This document shows positions 5,046-8,835 of a DNA stretch of 8,835 nt, in pieces. The number at the start of each line of letters is the position of its first letter. The first letter of the stretch is position 1. Made by a program: the position numbers and the translations under genes. The notes below the pieces were generated by a model. That model did not search any database. It was not told the DNA's origin and saw only the letters and a list, made by a program, of their open reading frames with translations. Source of the stretch: Deltaproteobacteria bacterium (GTDB lineage Bacteria; Desulfobacterota; Binatia; UBA9968); contig JAHKKJ010000110.1 in NCBI GenBank assembly GCA_020027655.1, positions 1-8,835 on the forward strand, written 5' to 3'.

Positions 5046-6815
5046 ATGGCAGAACGGAAGCTTGTCGCGAAGCTCGCCGATATCGGCCACGTGGCCGGCC
5101 ACGGTGGCGACTGGTTCAAGAAGACTTCGAAACAATGTAACCTTCCGACAATGAATGATGCCAAGATTATGATTAACGACACAGATGAGTCCGGCTTCGA
5201 TGATCTGATAGTAGAATTCAAAAAGTGGCGCAGTCATGGCCGAAGCCAATACCCTGTAACCCAGCGTTTGGCGGTGACTGGCGCGGTTCAAGATGAATCT
5301 TCAGTCGCTTGTCCTGCAGCAAGAGTGAAGGCGGAGGACGAGGTCATGCTCGCCCTCAAAGCCGCAGGCACTGGGACATTTCGCTGGGATATTCGCACTG
5401 ACACGATCACATGGGACGCTGTGCTGGATCATCTTTTCGGGCTTCAATCGCCAAAAACGTCGCGCTCGCTGGATCAGTTCCTTGCCCTGGTGCATCCCGA
5501 CGACCGTCTAGAGGTCATGGCTCGATGCGAGCGCTGCTGCTCGGAGGGGGAAGATTTCGATTCGGAGTTCCGTGTTATCTGGCCCGACGGCAAGGTTCGA
5601 TGGTTTTATGGCCGCGGCAAAACAATCATTGAAGATGGACAGCCTATTTACGTGACCGGCGCCTGCTTCGACATCACCGAGCGCAAGAGCATGGAGTTGC
5701 GGCGCGAAGAAGCCCTCAGGGAGAACGACCGTCGCAAAGACCAGTTTCTGGCCCACATGAGCCATGAGATCCGCAGTCCCATGACCAGCATTCTCGCCTA
5801 CGCCGACATCCTTTTGAGTCAGTTACAGGATGCCGACGATATCCAGTGCGTGAAGATCATCAAGCAAGGGGGCAACCATCTGTTGGAATTGATCGGCGAT
5901 ATCCTGGATCTGTCAAAGATCGGATCCGGGAAACTCAAGATCAACAGGGAAATCGTCTCCCTCCCCACGTTGATTAATGAGGTCCATTCATTGATGGAGG
6001 TGCGAGCGAAGGAAAAGAAGCTGCCGCTGATTTTGCATTACGAAGGGGAGATCCCTGAAAGCATCGAAACCGACCGCACGCGTTTGCGGCAGATCCTGTT
6101 CAATCTTGTTAGTAATGCCATCAAGTTTACCGCGGAAGGCAAGGTCGAGATTATTGCCAGATTTCTTCCCAACGACTCTGCGCTCGAGGTCGAAGTGGCG
6201 GATACCGGGATCGGCATCTCAAGCGAGCAACAGGGGAAGCTGTTTCAGCCTTTTGTGCAAGCGGACAGTGCTGCGACCCGGGGACAAGATGGCACCGGTT
6301 TGGGACTGGCGATTACGAAGCAGTTGGTAAGCATGTTGGGAGGAGAGATCTCTTTTGAAAGTGTGCCAAACGGTGGCAGCACTTTTCGCATAAGAATGCC
6401 GATCGCTTGCCCGCGGATTACAACTGCAGGAACAAGCAATGGCGTGAACTGTGCCGCGGCGAGACGGAAAAGCAAAATCCTTCTGGTGGATGACAATCAG
6501 ATGGTTTGCAAAGCCATCGGGCGCTTGTTGGAAATATCCGGTCATGAAGTCGCTGTGGCCTTCGACGGTCAATCTGCTCTGGAAAAAGCGCGCGAATTTC
6601 AAGCCGACGTGGTGGTTTTAGATCTTGAGTTACCCGATATGGGTGGTTACGAGTTATTAGAGCAGTTAAAGAAGCTGAAAACTCTTGCGAATACGAAATC
6701 AATAGCGCTCACGGGCTACGGCGAAGAATTTCGCCACCATAAAGGAGTAGAATTTGACCACTTTCTGACCAAGCCGGCAGATGCCAAAGTCTTAGAGAAT
6801 TTGTTACTCGTTTAG
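5046..6815 (+). CDS. Soluble hybrid sensor histidine kinase (PAS-HisKA-HATPase-REC)
   Basis: A 589-residue hybrid kinase that autophosphorylates on His and passes phosphate to its own receiver. Order: an unrecognised N-terminus 1-95; PAS_3-type sensor about 104-214, ending in DITERK; HisKA with phospho-acceptor His240 in HMSHEIRSPM; HATPase with N-box N353/N357 (NLVSNAIKF), G1 DTGIGIS (D386), F-box FQPF and G2 GTGLGL (416-421); receiver about 477-589 with acidic pair D482/D483, acceptor D526 in VVVLDLELPD, T556 and K576. All catalytic residues are present. No membrane segment is seen, so it should sense a cytoplasmic signal through PAS. The start is supported by AGGAAGG, 7 bases before ATG. 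No separate response regulator or phosphotransfer gene is adjacent, so the output is unknown. Confidence 0.92.
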   Translation: MAERKLVAKLADIGHVAGHGGDWFKKTSKQCNLPTMNDAKIMINDTDESGFDDLIVEFKKWRSHGRSQYPVTQRLAVTGAVQDESSVACPAARVKAEDEVMLALKAAGTGTFRWDIRTDTITWDAVLDHLFGLQSPKTSRSLDQFLALVHPDDRLEVMARCERCCSEGEDFDSEFRVIWPDGKVRWFYGRGKTIIEDGQPIYVTGACFDITERKSMELRREEALRENDRRKDQFLAHMSHEIRSPMTSILAYADILLSQLQDADDIQCVKIIKQGGNHLLELIGDILDLSKIGSGKLKINREIVSLPTLINEVHSLMEVRAKEKKLPLILHYEGEIPESIETDRTRLRQILFNLVSNAIKFTAEGKVEIIARFLPNDSALEVEVADTGIGISSEQQGKLFQPFVQADSAATRGQDGTGLGLAITKQLVSMLGGEISFESVPNGGSTFRIRMPIACPRITTAGTSNGVNCAAARRKSKILLVDDNQMVCKAIGRLLEISGHEVAVAFDGQSALEKAREFQADVVVLDLELPDMGGYELLEQLKKLKTLANTKSIALTGYGEEFRHHKGVEFDHFLTKPADAKVLENLLLV

Positions 6816-6837
6816 CAGGCTCCGCTCCACAGAAACA

Positions 6838-6882
6838 GTTCAAAGCGTTCCAGCGGTTCAAATAGTTCAAAAGGTTCGCACC
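6838..6882. repeat. 9-base tandem repeat (GTTCAAANN-like, 5 units)
   Basis: Starting 23 bases after the kinase stop, five consecutive 9-base units begin with GTTC: GTTCAAAGC, GTTCCAGCG, GTTCAAATA, GTTCAAAAG, GTTCGCACC. The period is exact, while the last bases vary. Confidence 0.65.
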
Positions 6883-6933
6883 AAGAAGCCGCCGTTCCCT
6901 CCTGGACACCGGAACAAAAATAAGTCTATAAGG

Positions 6934-6983
6934 CATTTAGAATCCAAAATCAGGGCACACTCGATGGCAATTCCAACCGCCAT
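6934..6983. repeat. Left copy of a diverged ~50-base direct repeat flanking the M48 gene
   Basis: This stretch aligns with 7746-7795 in the same orientation: both begin CATTT, share AATCAGGG (6948-6955 and 7761-7768), and continue with ACACnCGATnGCA and CCGCC. By eye about 37 of 46 aligned bases agree, with a few small gaps. On the minus strand both encode a related peptide ending, CHRVCPDF here and CYRVFPDSR in the other copy. Confidence 0.55.
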
Positions 6984-7044
6984 TTGAATACTGTTCACGG
7001 AACAGCAGATAAGCTGATTTGGAGTGGGCGCTGTTCTCCGACAT
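6937..7044 (-). CDS. Possible 35-residue small ORF (MSENSAHSK...CPDFGF)
   Basis: A minus-strand frame of 35 codons with ATG 7042-7044 and a stop at 6937-6939. It contains SAYLLFREQYSNGGWNCHRV, and its end is conserved at protein level in the second repeat copy (CYRVFPDSR, in a frame closed upstream by a stop). That hints it once encoded something. Against it: no ribosome site, and its start overlaps the M48 start codon on the other strand, so its promoter would lie inside that gene. I do not recognise the family. Confidence 0.25.
   Translation of the reverse strand: MSENSAHSKSAYLLFREQYSNGGWNCHRVCPDFGF
6991..7036. other. Overlapping inverted repeats before the M48 start (CTGTTC / GAACAG / CTGTTC)
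   Basis: The central GAACAG (7000-7005) can pair with CTGTTC 6991-6996 across 3 bases, or with CTGTTC 7031-7036 across 25 bases (7 bp if flanking C and G are included). The downstream arm ends 6 bases before ATG 7043. If transcribed, the leader could adopt two exclusive hairpins. It may instead be a by-product of coding on the minus strand. Confidence 0.3.
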
Positions 7045-7678
7045 GATGGGTACGATTTCTTTTCGGGTCTTTTTTCTTCTAACGCTTTGTTCTTGTTCGT
7101 CGCCATTCATTTTTTTCCCGACGGTCAGAGACGACAAACTTGAAAGTTTTGTGGTTGAAGAGGCGTCGAAAATCCTGGAGGTTTCCGGGAATGCTCATGC
7201 GGCGGGTCGCTATGAATTCCGCCTGGTTAAATTTCCCCGGAAGGACATTTTGGGCCTAAGTCTAGGCAACCATCGGATTTTTATGAGCTACGAGCTCAGT
7301 CGGCTGGCCTACGAGGAGAAATATTATCGTTGGTTGTTGAGGCATGCCCTCGCCCATGAAATAGCGCATGATGTGCTGGGGCATCAGAGCAGTAAACATG
7401 AGGCTAGTCTGAGCTCAGTGTCGGCTTCCTCGAGCCGTATAACCACATCGGACTTAGGTCTGCCCGGTAATATTTCATTTCGCAATTACTCACGGACTTT
7501 CGAATTGGCGGCGGATCAAAAAGCAATTGAGTATTGGCAGAAAATCGGCTGGGATTGCCGCATCTGGATCAACATATTCAGAAACTTCCTCGCCCAAGGT
7601 TATTTCGGCGACGCGGATCATCCTACTAAGGAAAGACTGAGCCTAGCTATCGAGACGTGCCGTTCGGAACCTCCATAA
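7043..7678 (+). CDS. M48-like zinc metallopeptidase, secreted or lipoprotein
   Basis: A 211-residue putative membrane-anchored or periplasmic zinc peptidase. The N-terminus is a signal-like hydrophobic stretch (about 4-15) followed by CSCSS; LCSC at 15-18 is a plausible but non-standard lipobox. The active site is HEIAH at 105-109 within RHALAHEIAHDVLGH, with the third zinc ligand Glu154 in FELAADQKAIEYW and a downstream HPTKERL that matches the HPxxxER ending of M48 enzymes. This is shorter than most M48 proteins, fitting a minimal peptidase without transmembrane helices after the active site. ATG 7043 is chosen over TTG 7019 because it starts the signal peptide; ATG 7046 is also possible. 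No proper ribosome site is visible (GGAG 7021-7024 is too far). Confidence 0.75.
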   Translation: MMGTISFRVFFLLTLCSCSSPFIFFPTVRDDKLESFVVEEASKILEVSGNAHAAGRYEFRLVKFPRKDILGLSLGNHRIFMSYELSRLAYEEKYYRWLLRHALAHEIAHDVLGHQSSKHEASLSSVSASSSRITTSDLGLPGNISFRNYSRTFELAADQKAIEYWQKIGWDCRIWINIFRNFLAQGYFGDADHPTKERLSLAIETCRSEPP

Positions 7679-7680
7679 AA

Positions 7681-7704
7681 ACATCCACACCTCTACACTT
7701 CCAC
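7681..7704. repeat. 8-base degenerate tandem repeat (ACnTCCAC-like, 3 units)
   Basis: Three consecutive 8-base units, ACATCCAC, ACCTCTAC and ACTTCCAC, start 2 bases after the M48 stop. The array is short and C/T-rich. Confidence 0.4.
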
Positions 7705-7745
7705 CTCGTAAAGTCTTGCGAAAAACTGTTTCCGTTCTCCTCAGC

Positions 7746-7795
7746 CATTTGGAAGCCGCGAATCAGGGAACACCCGATAGCAGATTGCCGCCCTT
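7746..7795. repeat. Right copy of the diverged ~50-base direct repeat flanking the M48 gene
   Basis: The partner of 6934-6983. On the minus strand it reads CYRVFPDSRLPNG then stop, the same peptide ending as the left copy. Upstream in that frame a stop codon closes it, so this copy is a fragment. The rest of the 7679-7922 gap shows TTGCAC (7807-7812) and TGATAT (7833-7838), 20 bases apart, too wide for a confident promoter. Confidence 0.5.
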
Positions 7796-7922
7796 TTTCA
7801 CATAGGTTGCACTGGAATCATCCGTCTTTCGGTGATATTCAAAGGTGCGGCAGGAAAGCGAAAATCCGCACAGGATTCGTCACAATCATCGCTATTTTTT
7901 TACGTAATCCGCAGGGGGGAAC

Positions 7923-8835
7923 ATGGAAACCGTTCTTAGGAAGTCCCTGATATGGGTGCTCGTTGGGTTCCTTGCATTACCCGGGGCGCCGCTCAGCGCC
8001 GCTGAGAGTGCGCAACAAACCATTAAGCCCGAGGAAATCGAGCAGCTTGTCGCGCCCATCGCGCTCTATCCCGACTCGCTGCTTTCCCAGATATTCATGG
8101 CGTCCACCTATCCCCTGGAAGTGGTGGAGGCGAGTCGCTGGGCAAAACAGAACCAGAATCTGAAAGGCGATGCTCTAGCCCAGGCGCTGGAGAAACAAGA
8201 CTGGGACCCCAGCGTGCGGTCGCTCGTAAACTTCCCCGATGTGCTGTCCAAAATGAGCGATAAGCTCGATTGGACCCAGAAATTGGGCGACGCATTTCTT
8301 TCCCAGCAGAAAGAGGTCATGGATGCCGTTCAGAGGCTTCGTGCCAAGGCGGAAGCAGCCGGTAATCTGAAAACGACAGAGCAACAGAAAGTCATCGTCG
8401 AGGAGAAGGTCATTAAAATCGAGCCTGCCAGTCCGCAGGTCGTGTATGTCCCGACCTATAATCCGACAGTGGTTTACGGAGCGTGGCCGTATCCGGCCTA
8501 CCCGCCCTATCCCTGGTATCCGCCCGGGTACGTGTTCGGCTCTATGTTCGCCTTTGGGGCAGGTGTGGCGCTCGGCGCTGCGTGGGGATACGCGTGGGGA
8601 GGCGCCAACTGGCGCGGCGGGAATGTCGACGTCGACATCAACCGAAACACCAATTTTAATAGCACTATCAACCGCAACAACTTTAGCCAGAAAGTTGGCC
8701 AGGGCGGTCAGGGGCAGTGGCAGCATGACCCAAGCCACCGCAAGGGCGTCGGGTACAGAGATAACAACACGGCGCAGAAGTTCAACCGAGGAACGGATGC
8801 CCAAGCGGCCAAGGCGCGCGAAGATTTTCGCGGTC
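7923..8835 (+). CDS. DUF3300 family exported protein, 3'-truncated by window edge
   Basis: The frame is open from ATG 7923 to the window end (304 full codons). Residues 1-27 form a signal peptide (core SLIWVLVGFLALP, cleavage likely near LSA-AE). The DUF3300 core follows: EIEQLVAPIALYPDSLLSQI (38-57), MASTYPLEVVEASRW, LEKQDWDPSVRSLVNFPDVL, and the helical stretch to about 165. Then come VVYVPTYNPTVVYGAWPYPA, a Pro/Tyr-rich and Gly/Ala-rich segment that may enter or touch a membrane (about 205-228), and an Asn/Arg-rich tail (NRNTNFNSTINRNNF) ending near AREDFRG. The function is unknown; it is expected in the periplasm or envelope. GGGGGGA (7914-7920) serves as the ribosome site, closely spaced. 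As I recall, DUF3300 genes are often followed by DUF2950 genes, which would lie to the right. Confidence 0.85.
   Translation, partial: METVLRKSLIWVLVGFLALPGAPLSAAESAQQTIKPEEIEQLVAPIALYPDSLLSQIFMASTYPLEVVEASRWAKQNQNLKGDALAQALEKQDWDPSVRSLVNFPDVLSKMSDKLDWTQKLGDAFLSQQKEVMDAVQRLRAKAEAAGNLKTTEQQKVIVEEKVIKIEPASPQVVYVPTYNPTVVYGAWPYPAYPPYPWYPPGYVFGSMFAFGAGVALGAAWGYAWGGANWRGGNVDVDINRNTNFNSTINRNNFSQKVGQGGQGQWQHDPSHRKGVGYRDNNTAQKFNRGTDAQAAKAREDFRG

Noticed and set aside
4875..5291. 138-codon minus-strand frame across the kinase leader and 5' end
   Set aside because: It has no recognisable motif, overlaps a strongly supported kinase start with a good ribosome site, and reads through the direct repeats and dyad region.
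6838..6882. CRISPR-like repeats after the kinase
   Set aside because: The units are 9 bases with no spacers of normal size, so this is a microsatellite-like array and not a CRISPR.
7807..7838. Promoter TTGCAC / TGATAT for the DUF3300 gene
   Set aside because: The 20-base spacing and a start codon 85 bases further on make the match too weak.
8175..8804. 209-codon minus-strand frame opposite the DUF3300 gene
   Set aside because: The plus-strand frame matches DUF3300 throughout with a signal peptide; the minus frame has low-complexity Asp/Leu and Val/Asp runs expected from antisense reading.

Overview
This is chromosomal DNA from a Gram-negative bacterium, probably an uncultured soil or sediment lineage. 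The evidence is Sec signal peptides on several predicted periplasmic proteins, an orphan SsuA/THI5-type binding protein, a DUF3300 protein, and a REP-associated transposase. I cannot place it more exactly. Desulfobacterota-, Binatota-, Methylomirabilota- or Rokubacteria-like groups are guesses from gene content only.

Left part (1-2230), an accessory patch. It opens with the 3' half of a RAYT (REP-associated tyrosine transposase). Next comes a two-gene unit: a cytoplasmic trypsin-fold serine protease (531-1562) with an intact His/Asp/Ser triad, and 11 bases later a 73-residue protein (1574-1795). The small protein repeats the 'HAVG' motif of the protease's own N-terminal domain. Then follows a decayed Phd-type antitoxin/MazF toxin pair, which has lost its start, been fused in frame, frameshifted and truncated. 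A 15-base motif lies just after the RAYT stop (383-397). An inverted near-copy lies exactly where mazF breaks off (2195-2209). The pair therefore brackets the protease unit.

Middle part (2362-4607), two minus-strand genes for exported proteins: an SMP-30/gluconolactonase-like beta-propeller and an ABC-type periplasmic binding protein with no permease or ATPase gene beside it. A perfect 15-bp-stem hairpin separates them. The binding-protein gene has a TTGACA-type promoter whose -10 lies inside a perfect 8-bp dyad, a good candidate for an operator.

Right part (4608-8835). A 354-base upstream region, with a dyad and a 14-base direct repeat, leads to a soluble hybrid histidine kinase (PAS-HisKA-HATPase-REC). 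Next is a secreted or lipoprotein-type M48-like zinc peptidase, flanked on both sides by diverged copies of one roughly 50-base sequence. Last is a DUF3300 protein that runs off the window.

Short-period degenerate tandem repeats (about 6, 7, 9 and 8 bases) lie in the spaces after several genes. No tRNA, rRNA or CRISPR array was seen. The best candidate for something undescribed is the protease plus its detached companion domain, followed by the paired motif bracketing it and the duplicated sequence around the M48 gene.
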